Source: Megaleporinus macrocephalus
Taxonomy: Eukaryota > Chordata > Actinopteri > Characiformes > Anostomidae
Reading direction: 5' to 3'
NCBI GenBank assembly: GCA_021613375.1
Contig: CM038716.1
Location: 12,847,774 to 12,911,773, forward strand
DNA length: 64,000 bases
Shown here: positions 11,241 to 23,029 of the stretch, in pieces
Position numbering within the stretch: position 1 is the stretch's first letter
Layout: the number at the start of each line of letters is the position of its first letter
The notes under the pieces: model-generated
Told to the model about the DNA's origin: nothing
Seen by the model: the letters and a program-made list of their open reading frames with translations, nothing else
Database searches by the model: none
Program-made: the position numbers and the translations under genes

Positions 11241-11875
11241 AAATACATACTAAGAACCTATACAGGACTTAAAACCATGACAGTTGTGCAATTCACATTT
11301 CCATTTCTGGGAATATTGGATCTGGCAGGAAGCGTGGGTGATATTTCCAAGGTGCAGGGCTTCAAAACAAAAGACCTAGAACCAACACCACCATCCAGGT
11401 GGTCCCACAGATTCTCAGCTGGGTTTAAGTCTGGGGAATTAGGGGTTCAGGGTGGTACTTGGAGGTCTTGGTCAGCTCTTCCAACCAGTGTGGGACGTCT
11501 AGCTGGAAGATCCCATCCGCCCCAGAGAATACAATCAGCATGTATGGTGTACGTGATCTGTAAGGATGGATTCAGACCCAAATCAGTTGAGTGTCTTCCA
11601 CATGGATGAGTGGGTCCAGAGAATGTTACGAAAGCATTCCTCAGACCAGAGCGTTGCTACTTACGTACTGTCGACGTCCAAAGTAGGGTCATAATAATGT
11701 CTCCACTGTGTAAATACATACTAAGAGCCTATATAGGTGTTAAAATAGGTTTCTGTCAATGGCAGTTGGGCAAATCACAGGGTTTTTAGGGAAAGTTACT
11801 CATATTTTGGGATGACTTGCCATTTCTGGGAATATTGGATCTGGCAGGAAGCGTGGGTGATATTTCCAAGGTGCT
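11213..11875. repeat. Duplicated flank sequence (about 130-190 bp, two copies)
   Basis: The stretch beginning GGGTCATAATAATGTCTCCA and ending near AGCGTGGGTGATATTTCCAA occurs at 11213-11352 and again at 11686-11870. The second copy has about 50 extra bases in the middle. This implies a local duplication that included the end of the transposon relic and its flank. Confidence 0.8.
11380..11705 (-). mobile_element. Tc1/mariner transposase relic
   Basis: On the minus strand, SPDLNPAENLWDHLD corresponds to the conserved segment carrying the third acidic catalytic residue of Tc1-like (DD34E) transposases. A degraded QQDN region and the sequence before it also align by eye with the 45.3-kb copy. 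Stops and small deletions break the frame. The terminal segment GGGTCATAATAATGTCTCCA lies at about 11686. Confidence 0.78.
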
Positions 11876-11879
11876 AAAT

Positions 11880-12825
11880 CCCAAAAAAACACTAACAAAA
11901 GGAATGTCGCACTCAGGAGCTGGAAGGCCTCGCAAGCAATCTGGAACTGATATCAAGCCAGCTGGTGGTCCGAGGCTTCCTCCCACCTGATTGGCTGGAC
12001 GGACGTCACGTGACGGCGCCAACCAAGGCGGCCATTCGTCTCCTCCAGTTAGCGGCGTGGTGCCTCTCGTTAAGGGCCTAATTCAATGTGGGCACCATCT
12101 GTATACCTGCTAACGAGGCGAATGGCCACCGACGTCTAAGCGCAGCGTTTGGCGGCGCTGATGTTGAATTAGCGATTTTCAGATCGACCTGACGTTCTTC
12201 GTTCACGTCTCGCCGCTACGAGCGTCGCTCTAATGCGCGTCCAGATGCAATAACCTTGACTGCACATGCATCTTCTCAGAGGATGTAACCCAATTGCAGT
12301 GTAATGCGTTTAGCCGAGGCAGAAATAGGCCGCGTTTGCGTTCCGTGTGCTGCGTTGATTACGTTCCGCCTCATCACGTCAGCCTAGCAGGACGTTCATC
12401 ATGCTGATGGTTAACAACCCCTCTCATCTGCGAGACGTACCTGTAATTACAGTCAAGCAGCCCAGGCGAGGTTATAGTGGGGGGGGGGGACTTCCAGTGA
12501 AAGACAGAACTGTTTACAATGGTGGTGATGGGAACCAGACGTCTGTAATGACGGGTTCAAAGTCTATGAAGGTTATGAATATGCTTCCTGAAGGCTGAGA
12601 TGTTGTTTCATTGGAGTTTTAACCTTAGCTTTTGGGCTAAAGCATTTTTTTTTCAAACAGGATACTCAAAGATGGGTGAACGCTTGTGCAAATGGGTGAA
12701 AAACATGGATGAGTGTGTTAGCACAGCTGCTGCTGGCCGCTGTACGAGTCCTTCTGCCGGTCCGGCTTTCTTCTGTCCTGCTGTGGGGTTGACTCTGTGT
12801 CCTCTGTGCTGTTTTTCTCTTGCAG
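11880..12825. other. Unique GC-rich block upstream of the first exon; candidate conserved non-coding element
   Basis: From about 11995 to 12400 the sequence is unique and rich in CpG and ordered words (CGTCACGTGACGGCGCC, AATTCAATGTGGGCACC, GTTGAATTAGCGATTTTC). It has no usable open frame, in contrast to the repeats around it. The palindromic TCACGTGA is an E-box/CRE-like core. From 12400 to 12825 the sequence leads to a strong pyrimidine-tract acceptor. A regulatory role is inference. Confidence 0.4.
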
Positions 12826-12989
12826 TATGTGTTCAATCGTTGGAGGTGACTGTCAGCCAGAGCAGCGTCCAGGTCGCCAGGGGCCAGGCGGCCGTCTTGC
12901 CCTGCACCTTCACCACCAGCGCCGCACTCAACAACCTCTACATCATCTGGATGGTCACACCACTGGCCAACGCTAACCAGCCAGAGCAG
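12826..12989 (+). CDS. igsf11: igsf11 exon (probably exon 2): first half of V-set Ig domain
   Basis: This is the first coding exon of igsf11 in the window. The protein is a single-pass adhesion molecule of the CTX/CAR subgroup, and known mammalian orthologues mediate homophilic adhesion and bind PSD-95 at synapses. The acceptor is GTTTTTCTCTTGCAG and the donor is CAG|GTCAGA. The first two bases complete a codon begun upstream (phase 1), then 54 full codons follow. The translation begins [20 protein letters not shown] and contains LPC (residue 26, B-strand cysteine), [10 protein letters not shown] and IIW (residue 41, core tryptophan), and ends NANQPEQ. These segments closely match vertebrate IGSF11. 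The signal peptide must lie on an exon further upstream, which I did not find, so the gene is 5'-incomplete here. Confidence 0.95.
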
Positions 12990-13328
12990 GTCAGACACTG
13001 TCTCACGTTCTTCCACACGCTGTCTGCTCTACGAACTCCACCTTAGTGGTCCACCGTCTTGGTGTACGGTCAGTTAGCGTTAAAATGAAATTATCGTTCA
13101 GTTTCCAAAAACAGAGCACCTGCCGGTAACAGTAGGTCTTGAGCGAGTACCAACAACCACAAACTGGAGCCTCGAATAGAAAACCAGTGGAAAAAGTACA
13201 GGTCCGGACTTCTGGTACCAAAGGTTCTGCAGTGCCAGACACCTATAGGGACTGTACCTCAACAGTCGGCCCCCGCCCCCCATGCATCACTGCCCAGTCT
13301 CTGATCACAGGACTGCTGCTAATATAGC

Positions 13329-16180
13329 ACTAATACAACACTAGCATATAACCAATACATAACCAATACATCATTAACACATCACTACTATATCACTATT
13401 ATTTTATTATTCCATAAGCAATATATCACCAATACAGCACTAATATATCACTAATACATCACTAAAATATCATTAATGCAATACAGTATAAATACTTCAC
13501 TAATACATTAGCAATATATCATTATTACTTTACTAATGCCTCACTAATATAGCACTATTACATCACCAATACATCACTGTCACTATTGCATCACCTATAC
13601 ATCACTAATACATCACCAATGTATCATTATTCCATCATTAATACATCACTAATATATCAGTAATACATCACCAATACATCACTAATATATCACTAATACA
13701 TCACTAATGTCATTAATGCAATACATTATCAATACTTCACTAATACATTAGCAATACTAATGCCTCACTAATATAGCACTATTACATCACCAATACATCA
13801 CTAATACATCACCAATACATCACTAATATGTCACTATTCCATCACCAATACATCACTATTCCATCACCAATACATCACTAATACACCACCAATACATCAC
13901 TAATATGTCACTATTCCATCACCAATACATCACTATTCCATCACCAATACATCACTAATATGTCGCTATTCCATCACCAATACATCACTAATATGTCACT
14001 ATTACATCACCAATACATCACTAATACATCACCAATACATCACTAATATGTCACTATTCCATCACCAATACATCACTAATACATCACCAATACATCACTA
14101 ATATGTCACTATTCCATCACCAATACATCACTATTCCATCACAATACATCACTAATATGTCGCTATTCCATCACCAATACATCACTAATATGTCGCTATT
14201 CCATCACCAATACATCACTAATATGTCACCATTCCATCACCAATACATCACTAATATGTCGCTATTCCATCACCAATACATCACTAATATGTCACTATTC
14301 CATCACCAATACATCACTAATATGTCACTATTCCATCACCAATACATCACTATTCCATCACCAATACATCACTAATATGTCGCTATTCCATCACCAATAC
14401 ATCACTATGTCACTATTCCATCACCAATACATCACTAATACATCACCAATACATAACCAATATATCACCAGTACATCACAAATACATCACCAATACATCA
14501 CTAATATATCACTGATATATCACCAATACATCATTAATTTATTACTAATACATTACAAATAAATCACCAATACATTACTAATACATCACCAGTACATCAC
14601 TTATGTATCACTAATAAATCACCAATACATTACTAATACATCACCAGTACATCACTTATGTATCACTAATAAATCACCAATACATTACTAATATAGCACT
14701 ATTACATCACCAATACATCACTAATACATCACCAATACATCACTAATATGTCACTATTCCATCACCAATACATCACTAATACATCACCAATACATCACTA
14801 ATATGTCACTATTCCATCACCAATACATCACTAATATGTCACTATTCCATCACCAATACATCACTAATACATCACCAATACATCACTAATATGTCACTAT
14901 TCCATCACCAATACATCACTATTCCATCACAATACATCACTAATATGTCGCTATTCCATCACCAATACATCACTAATATGTCGCTATTCCATCACCAATA
15001 CATCACTAATATGTCACTATTCCATCACCAATACATCACTAATATGTCGCTATTCCATCACCAATACATCACTAATATGTCACTATTCCATCACCAATAC
15101 ATCACTAATATGTCACTATTCCATCACCAATACATCACTATTCCATCACCAATACATCACTAATATGTCGCTATTCCATCACCAATACATCACTATGTCA
15201 CTATTCCATCACCAATACATCACTAATACATCACCAATACATAACCAATATATCACCAGTACATCACAAATACATCACTAATATATCACTGATATATCAC
15301 CAATACATCATTAATTTATTACTAATACATTACAAATAAATCACCAATACATTACTAATACATCACCAATACATCACTTATGTATCACTAATAAATCACC
15401 AATACATTACTAATACATCACCAGTACATCACTTATGTATCACTAATAAATCACCAATACATTACTAATACATCACCAGTACATCACTTATATATCACTA
15501 ATAAATCACCAATACATTACTAATACATCACCAGTACATCACTTATGTATCACTAATAAATCACCAATACATTACTAATACATCACCAGTACATCACTTA
15601 TGTATCACTAATAAATCACCAATACATTACTAATACATCACCAGTACATCACTTATGTATCACTAATAAATCACCAATACATTACTAATACATCACCAGT
15701 ACATCACTTATGTATCACTAATAAATCACCAATACATTACTAATACATCACCAGTACATCACTTATGTATCACTAATAAATCACCAATACATTACTAATA
15801 CATCACCAGTACATCACTTATGTATCACTAATAAATCACCAATACATTACTAATACATCACCAGTACATCACTTATGTATCACTAATAAATCACCAATAC
15901 ATTACTAATACATCACCAGTACATCACTTATATATCACTAATAAATCACCAATACATTACTAATACATCACCAGTACATCACTTATATATCACTAATAAA
16001 TCACCAATACATTACCAATACATCACCAGTACATCACTTATATATCACTAATAAATCACCAATACATTACTAATACATCACCAGTACATCACTTATATAT
16101 CACTAATAAATCACCAATACATTACCAATACATCACCAGTACATCACTTATATATCACTAATATATCACCAATACATCCT
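13329..16180. repeat. CATCAC-type minisatellite, 2.85 kb, with higher-order structure
   Basis: Short units such as AATACATCACTAATACATCA and CCAATACATCACTAATATGTC diverge on the left (13329-13800). The centre shows a block of roughly 550 bp present twice with an offset of about 788 bp (around 14040-14600 and 14830-15380). On the right, from about 15360 to 16150, a clean 55-bp unit (CATCACCAGTACATCACTTA then TGTATCACTAATAAATCACC) is repeated about 14 times. Open frames rich in HQYITNMSLF are repeat by-products. Confidence 0.95.
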
Positions 16181-16184
16181 TAAT

Positions 16185-16848
16185 TACTGGGAGTCCCTAC
16201 TGCGCCCAACAAATACTGATTTAGAGTCTGATGTGTTTGTGGTGCTAACTAGCAGTAGTGATACGGCACTGACCTCAGCTGTGTCCACCTTATAGCACCA
16301 TCTCATCTTCTAAAGGTGGTCTTATAGTCTTTAAACTAGGGAGTCTTGGGTTAAAGACCACCGGCAACACTCTGGACAGACAGAGTAGTGATATATTCAG
16401 ATGTCACAGAGGTTCATCATCACATACACCAGACAAAGGGTCAGAGGTCACAGAAGCGGTCACACAGTGATAGAGATTGGGCGTGCTGGACTGTGTTCAG
16501 TCCTGTCTGGTACTGATAGAGACTTTCCTCCGTCCAGACCAGGCAGCTTTATCAGGAGCGCTTTCTTAATGAGGGCGTCGCCGCCACCCTCACTCGGTTT
16601 CACTCGTTATTTAACACCGAGCTAGACGGCCTGCCAGGCAGCAAGACTCTAAAATCAGATCAATCAGCTCGTATCACGCCGGTTTAATAACGAAGAGAGT
16701 TCGGGACTGTCACATTCACCATCGGGACTTTAGATAAACAAGAGAAAGCTTTTCTCCTCCTCTCCAGAGGAGCATGGGAGGATCTGCACTAGTACTTTTC
16801 CTGTAAACACTGTGTTAGTGTTTAATAGCTGTGTGCCTGTTATCTGGG
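16185..16848. other. Unique intronic sequence
   Basis: No repeats or exons are recognised. The one open frame of note (16401-16625, +) has no splice or family support. Confidence 0.5.
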
Positions 16849-17062
16849 TGGAGCTTTACACCACTCCAGAGTCCAGTGGTGGAGCTTTAGACCACTCCAG
16901 AGTCCAGTGGTGGAGCTTTAGACCACTCCAGAGTCCAGTGGTGGAGCTTTACACCACTCCAGAGTCCAGTGGTGGAGCTTTACCCCACTCCAGAGTCCAG
17001 TGGTGGAGCTTTACACCCCTCCAGAGTCCAGTGGTGGAGCTTTAGACCACTCCAGAGTCCAG
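16849..17062 (+). repeat. 31-bp minisatellite, about 7 copies
   Basis: The unit reads GTGGAGCTTTAGACCACTCC then AGAGTCCAGTG, and copies are spaced 31 bp apart (for example 16861 and 16892). The same family, in reverse orientation and with an ATCTCC variant, forms the array at 25945-26790. Confidence 0.92.
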
Positions 17063-17064
17063 TG

Positions 17065-18292
17065 GGATTTATATTCACTAGTGTGTATGTTAACTAGTGT
17101 GTGTGTATATGTGAGTGTTTCACTGACCCCTAGTGTGTGTTAACTAGTGTGTGTGTATAGGTGTGTGTTTCACTGACCCCTAGTGTGTGTTAACTAGTGT
17201 GTGTGTATAGGTGTGTGTTTCACTGACCCCTAGTGTGTGTTAACTAGTGTGTGTGTATAGGTGTGTGTTTCACTGACCCCTAGTGTGTGTTAACTAGTGT
17301 GTGTGTATAGGTGTGTGTTTCACTGACCCCTAGTGTGTATGTTAACTAATGTGTGTGTATAGGTGAGTGTTTCACTGCCCCTAGTGTGTGTTAACTAGTG
17401 TGTGTGTATAGGTGTGTGTTTCACTGACCCCTAGTGTGTATGTTAACTAGTGTGTGTGTATATGTGTGTGTTTCACTGACCCCTAGTGTGTATGTTAACT
17501 AGTGTGTGTGTATAGGTGAGTGTTTCACTGACCCCTAGTGTGTATGTTAACTAGTGTGTGTGTATAGGTGTGTGTTTCACTGCCCCCTAGTGTGTATGTT
17601 AACTAGTGTGTGTGTATATGTGTGTGTTTCACTGACCCCTAGTGTGTATGTTAACTAGTGTGTGTGTATAGGTGAGTGTTTCACTGCCCCCTAGTGTGTG
17701 TTAACTAGTGTGTGTGTATAGGTGTGTGTTTCACTGACCCCTAGTGTGTGTTAACTAGTGTGTGTGTATAGGTGTGTGTTTCACTGACCCCTAGTGTGTG
17801 TTAACTAGTGTGTGTGTATAGGTGTGTGTTTCACTGACCCCTAGTGTGTATGTTAACTAGTGTGTGTGTATAGGTGAGTGTTTCACTGCCCCTAGTGTGT
17901 GTTAACTAGTGTGTGTGTATAGGTGTGTGTTTCACTGACCCCTAGTGTGTATGTTAACTAGTGTGTGTGTATAGGTGTGTGTTTCACTGCCCCTAGTGTG
18001 TATGTTAACTAGTGTGTGTGTATAGGTGAGTGTTTCACTGACCCCTAGTGTGTATGTTAACTAGTGTGTGTGTATAGGTGTGTGTTTCACTGCCCCTAGT
18101 GTGTGTTAACTAGTGTGTGTGTATAGGTGAGTGTTTCACTGACCCCTAGTGTGTGTTAACTAGTGTGTGTGTATATGTGAGTGTTTCACTGACCCCTAGT
18201 GTGTGTTAACTAGTGTGTGTGTATATGTGAGTGTTTCACTGACCCCTAGTGTGTATGTTAACTAGTGTGTGTGTATAGGTGTGTGTTTCACT
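17065..18292. repeat. 50-bp GT-rich minisatellite, about 24 copies
   Basis: The unit contains TAGTGTGTGTTAACTAGTGT, GTGTGTATAGGTGTGTGTTT and CACTGACCCC. Copies are 50 bp, or 52 bp where TGTATG replaces TGTG, and some lack one base at CTGCCCCTAG. The purine-pyrimidine alternation is strong. Confidence 0.95.
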
Positions 18293-18654
18293 GTACGGAT
18301 GGGTTGAATGCGGAGGTCAGTTTCCGCTGTGTGATAAACACAATTAATTAATTAATTCTAATCAATTAACTCTAATTCTAATAGACACTGAACCACTGTG
18401 AGGTGAACACTTTCTGAAGGGCTCGGTGTTTCCAGAGCAGTAACTAAAGCACCTCTGGGGCAGCTGGGCGGAGCCGGGGCTATCAGACGTGCCACAGAGC
18501 GGGGTCAGTTTTTGATGGCTGTCCAGTGTCTGTCAGGCTGAGCGCAGGTTTACTGCCCCTTTGATTTCCAAGCGATTTAGCTTCATACGCGGCTGCAGGC
18601 CGGCCTGCATCACCTGCCCTCATCAGCTTTAACTCCACCAGACCCACAGTCTCA

Positions 18655-18707
<53 letters not shown>

Positions 18708-18984
18708 ACATATATATATATTTATATATATATATATATATATATAAATATATAATTACCATATGCACTCAGTCACTCACCTCCCTCCAACTCTTTTAAC
18801 TTCAAGCACACAATGATCTTCTGCACTAATTACCCCAGCGCGTTACAGGCAGAGCAGCTGTTCCTCTGACTGCACACACAAACCCCCCCACTGCCAACCC
18901 AGAGACGCTCAGCAGCTTCTGAGGCTTCATTCAGCCCGAGCACATCAGTATAACACACAACACTTCAAATACACTAGCAGTGAG

Positions 18985-19022
<38 letters not shown>

Positions 19023-19305
19023 TAAACCATGGCACTGATAAACAAATCAATCAGTGTTGCCATTTTTTCAAGCACATGCATTAGTAGCCACCTGGGACAC
19101 TTTTCCAACAGGATTAAACAAATACAAACATTTACAAGATTTAACACTTAGAATTTTATTTTAATTAGAAATTCATTAATAGTGCACATATATACACAAT
19201 CGTGACACACAAGTGAGACAACCTTTCATTTATCTCTTTAACAGTAAAAACATTATTTAGCAAAAAATTTTAATAAACAGCAACAAAATATTTACTAAAA
19301 AATTA
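18293..19305. other. Unique intronic sequence with microsatellites
   Basis: Contains a (CA)n run at about 18655-18704, a (TA)n run at about 18708-18750, a poly-A/TA tract at about 18984-19023 and AT-rich sequence to 19305. No exon is recognised. Confidence 0.6.
18655..18750. repeat. (CA)n then (TA)n microsatellite
   Basis: About 45 bp of alternating CA is followed by about 40 bp of alternating TA, an alternating purine-pyrimidine tract that can adopt Z-DNA or cruciform forms. Confidence 0.95.
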
Positions 19306-20436
19306 TACCAGCTCCACTGACCATACAGGACCTCCACTCACTGTCAACTGTATCAGCTCCACTGACCATACAGGACCTCCACTCACTGTCCACTGTATCA
19401 GCTCCACTGACCATACAGGACCTCCACTCACTGTCAACTGTATCAGCTCCACTGACCATACAGGACCTCCACTCACTGTCCACTGTATCAGCTCCACTAA
19501 CCATACAGGACCTCCACTCACTGTCCACTGTATCAGCTCCACTGACCATACAGGACCTCCACTCACTGTCCACTGTATCAGCTCCACTGACCATACAGGA
19601 CCTCCACTCACTGTCCACTGTATCAGCTCCACTGACCATACAGGACCTCCACTCACTGTCCACTGTATCAGCTCCACTGACCATACAGGACCTCCACTCA
19701 CTGTCCACTGTATCAGCTCCACTGACCATACAGGACCTCCACTCACTGTCCACTGTATCAGCTCCACTGACCATACAAGACCTCCACTCACTGTCCACTG
19801 TATCAGCTCCACTGACCATACAGGAGCTCCACTCACTGTCCACTGTATCAGCTCCACTGACCATACAGGACCTCCACTCACTGTCCACTGTATCAGCTCC
19901 ACTGACCATACAGGAGCTACACTCACTGTCCACTGTATCAGCTCCACTGACCATACAGGACCTCCACTCACTGTCCACTGTATCAGCTCCACTGACCATA
20001 CAGGAGCTACACTCACTGTCCACTGTATCAGCTCCACTGACCATACAGGACCTCCACTCACTGTCCACTGTATCAGCTCCACTGACCATACAGGACCTCC
20101 ACTCACTGTCCACTGTATCAGCTCCACTGACCATACAGGAGCTACACTCACTGTCCACTGTATCAGCTCCACTGACCATACAGGACCTACACTCACTGTC
20201 CACTGTATCAGCTCCACTGACCATACAGGAGCTACACTCACTGTCCACTGTATCAGCTCCACTGACCATACAGGACATCCACTCACTGTCCACTGTATCA
20301 GCTCCACTGACCATACAGAACCTCCACTCACTGTCCACTGACCATACAGGAGCTCCACTTACAGACTGTAGTTCATCTGATTCTCTGTATACTTTATTAT
20401 TCTGTTCTTTAATAATCAGGACCCCCACAGAGCGGG
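19306..20436 (+). repeat. 45-bp minisatellite, about 23 copies, with truncated tail
   Basis: This is the same 45-bp unit and orientation as at 4505-4868. The array runs to about 20345, and a tail shared with the 4.9-kb copy (ACAGACTGTAGTTCATCTGA, ATAATCAGGACCCCCACAGA) continues to about 20436 before it diverges. Open frames of 377 and 351 codons on the minus strand come from the 15-codon unit and should not be taken as genes. Confidence 0.94.
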
Positions 20437-20449
20437 TACTATGAGGGTG

Positions 20450-21187
20450 GCAGTGGCGGATCTACTCACACCAGCGCAACACACACTAACACACCACCAC
20501 CACTACATCAGTATCACTGCAGTGCTGAGAATGACCCACCTCCCTAATAGTATCTGCTCTGTGGTGGTCCTGTGGGGGTCCTGATCATTAAAGAACAGAG
20601 TAATAAAGTATACAGAGAATCAGATGAACTACAATCTGTAAGTGGAGCTCCTGTATGGTCAGTGGAGCTGATACAGTGGGCAGTGAGTGGAGGTCCTGTA
20701 TGGTCAGTGGAGCTGATACAGTGGACTGTGAGTGGAGGTCCTGTATGGTCAGTGGAGCTGATACAGTGGACAGTGAGTGGAGGTCCTGTATGGTCAGTGG
20801 AGCTGATACAGTGGGCAGTGAGTGGAGGTCCTGTATGGTCAGTGGAGCTGATACAGTGGACAGTGAGTGTAGGTCCTGTATGGTCAGTGGAGCTGATACA
20901 GTGGACAGTGAGTGGAGGTCCTGTATGGTCAGTGGAGCTGATACAGTGGGCAGTGAGTGGAGGTCCTGTATGGTCAGTGGAGCTGATACAGTGGACAGTG
21001 AGTGGAGGTCCTGTATGGTCAGTGGAGCTGATACAGTGGGCAGTGAGTGGAGGTCCTGTATGGTCAGTGGAGCTGATACAGTGGACAGTGAGTGGAGGTC
21101 CTGTATGGTCAGTGGAGCTGATACAGTGGGCAGTGAGTGTAGGTCCTGTATGGTCAGTTGAGCTGATACAGTGGACAGTGAGTGGAG
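20450..21187 (-). repeat. Inverted copy: tail plus 45-bp minisatellite (about 12 copies)
   Basis: Read on the minus strand, the array begins at 21187 and passes into the same tail as the 4.5-kb copy. That tail includes GACCACCACAGAGCAGATAC and GTGTTAGTGTGTGTTGCGCT and ends near 20450. It faces the 19306-20436 copy tail to tail, producing a large imperfect palindrome. A GGGCAGTGAG variant alternates with GGACAGTGAG in several places. Confidence 0.93.
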
Positions 21188-21189
21188 AT

Positions 21190-21575
21190 ATAAGTATATA
21201 TATGTGTATAAGTATATAAACATAAGAACGGTCAGAGCACTGTAGCCTGTAGTTTACAGACCTGTCCAGTAACCAAACAGCTTTTTCTTCCAAACTATAT
21301 TTACTTTCCTCTGTTATTGATTTCCGAGGAGAAGGAAATGGATTCCCGAGTAGTTTCTCAGCGGCGCCCTCGGCGGTAATGATCTGTCCCCTTTCCAATA
21401 TGACCACTGTAGTGAGCTGGACATCAATAGCCCACCGGCCATCCGTCATGTTGTTGTGGCCACATCCCCCCTCCTGTTACGGAACCTGAGTGTTCTTTTA
21501 GGATAGTGTTACAGTAACTGTAGCCGGTGTTTACACAGACAAACAAATAGAGCTTTTAATCACAACCTGATCAAC
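21190..21575. other. Unique intronic sequence
   Basis: No repeat or exon is recognised between the inverted arrays and the CATATA microsatellite. Confidence 0.5.
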
Positions 21576-21579
21576 GGCT

Positions 21580-22325
21580 CATCATATATACACATATATA
21601 CACATATATACACAAACATATATACACATATATACACATATATACCCATATATACACAAACATATATACACATATATACACATACATACATATATACACA
21701 AACATATATACACATATATACACATACATACATATATACACATACATACACATACATACACATATATATACACATACACACACATATATATACATACATA
21801 CACATATATATATACACATACACATACATACACATATATATACATACATACACATATATATATACACATACACATACATACACATATATATATACACATA
21901 CACATACATACACATATATATACACATACACATACATACACATATATACACATACATACACATATATATATACACATACATACACATACATACACATATA
22001 TACACATATATACACATAAACATATATACACATAAACATATATACACATATATGCACATACACATATATACACATACATACATATATACACATACATACA
22101 CATATATATACATACACATATAAACACATACATATATACACACACATACATACGTACACATAAATATACATATATACACACATATGTATACACATATATA
22201 CATACACATATATACACATACATACACATATATATACATATACACATATATACACATAAATACACATACACATATATATACATATACACATATATATACA
22301 CACATATACACATACATACATACAC

Positions 22326-22356
<31 letters not shown>

Positions 22357-22833
22357 TACACATACATACACATATATATATACACATACACATACACATA
22401 TATACACATACATACACATATATATACACATACACATACATACACATATATACACATACATACACATATATATATACACATACATACACATACATACACA
22501 TATATACACATAAACATATATACACATAAACATATATACACATAAACATATATACACATATATGCACATACACATATATACACATACATACATATATACA
22601 CATACATACACATATATATACATACACATATAAACACATACATATATACACACACATACATACGTACACATAAATATACATATATACACACATATGTATA
22701 CACATATATACATACACATATATACACATACATACACATATATACATATACACGTATATACACATAAATACACATACATATATATATACATATACACATA
22801 TATATACACACATATACACATACATACATACAC

Positions 22834-22864
<31 letters not shown>

Positions 22865-23027
22865 TACACATACATACACATACATACACATGTATGCACA
22901 TACATACACATATATATACATATACACGTATATACACACAAATACACATACACATATATATATACATATACACATATATACACATATATACACATTTATA
23001 CACATATATACACATATATATACATAT
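21580..23027. repeat. CATATA/CACATA microsatellite, 1.45 kb
   Basis: Almost pure A, C and T in the form ACACATATATACACATACAT. A diagnostic segment containing TATGCACATA, ACACATATAAACACATACAT and CATACGTACACATAAATATA appears at about 22013-22200 and again 510 bp later, so the array grew partly by a half-kilobase duplication. Open frames of nearly 500 codons on the minus strand are artefacts of an array almost free of stops. Confidence 0.96.
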
Positions 23028-23029
23028 GA

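Noticed and set aside
1..12825. The igsf11 signal-peptide exon
   Set aside because: I looked for an ATG plus hydrophobic stretch ending in a phase-1 GT donor but found no candidate better than chance, so none is reported.
19295..21449. Open frames of 169-377 codons across the 45-bp arrays, both strands
   Set aside because: The unit is 15 codons without stops; the products are pure VSGGPVWSVELIQWT-type repeats with no start context or domain.
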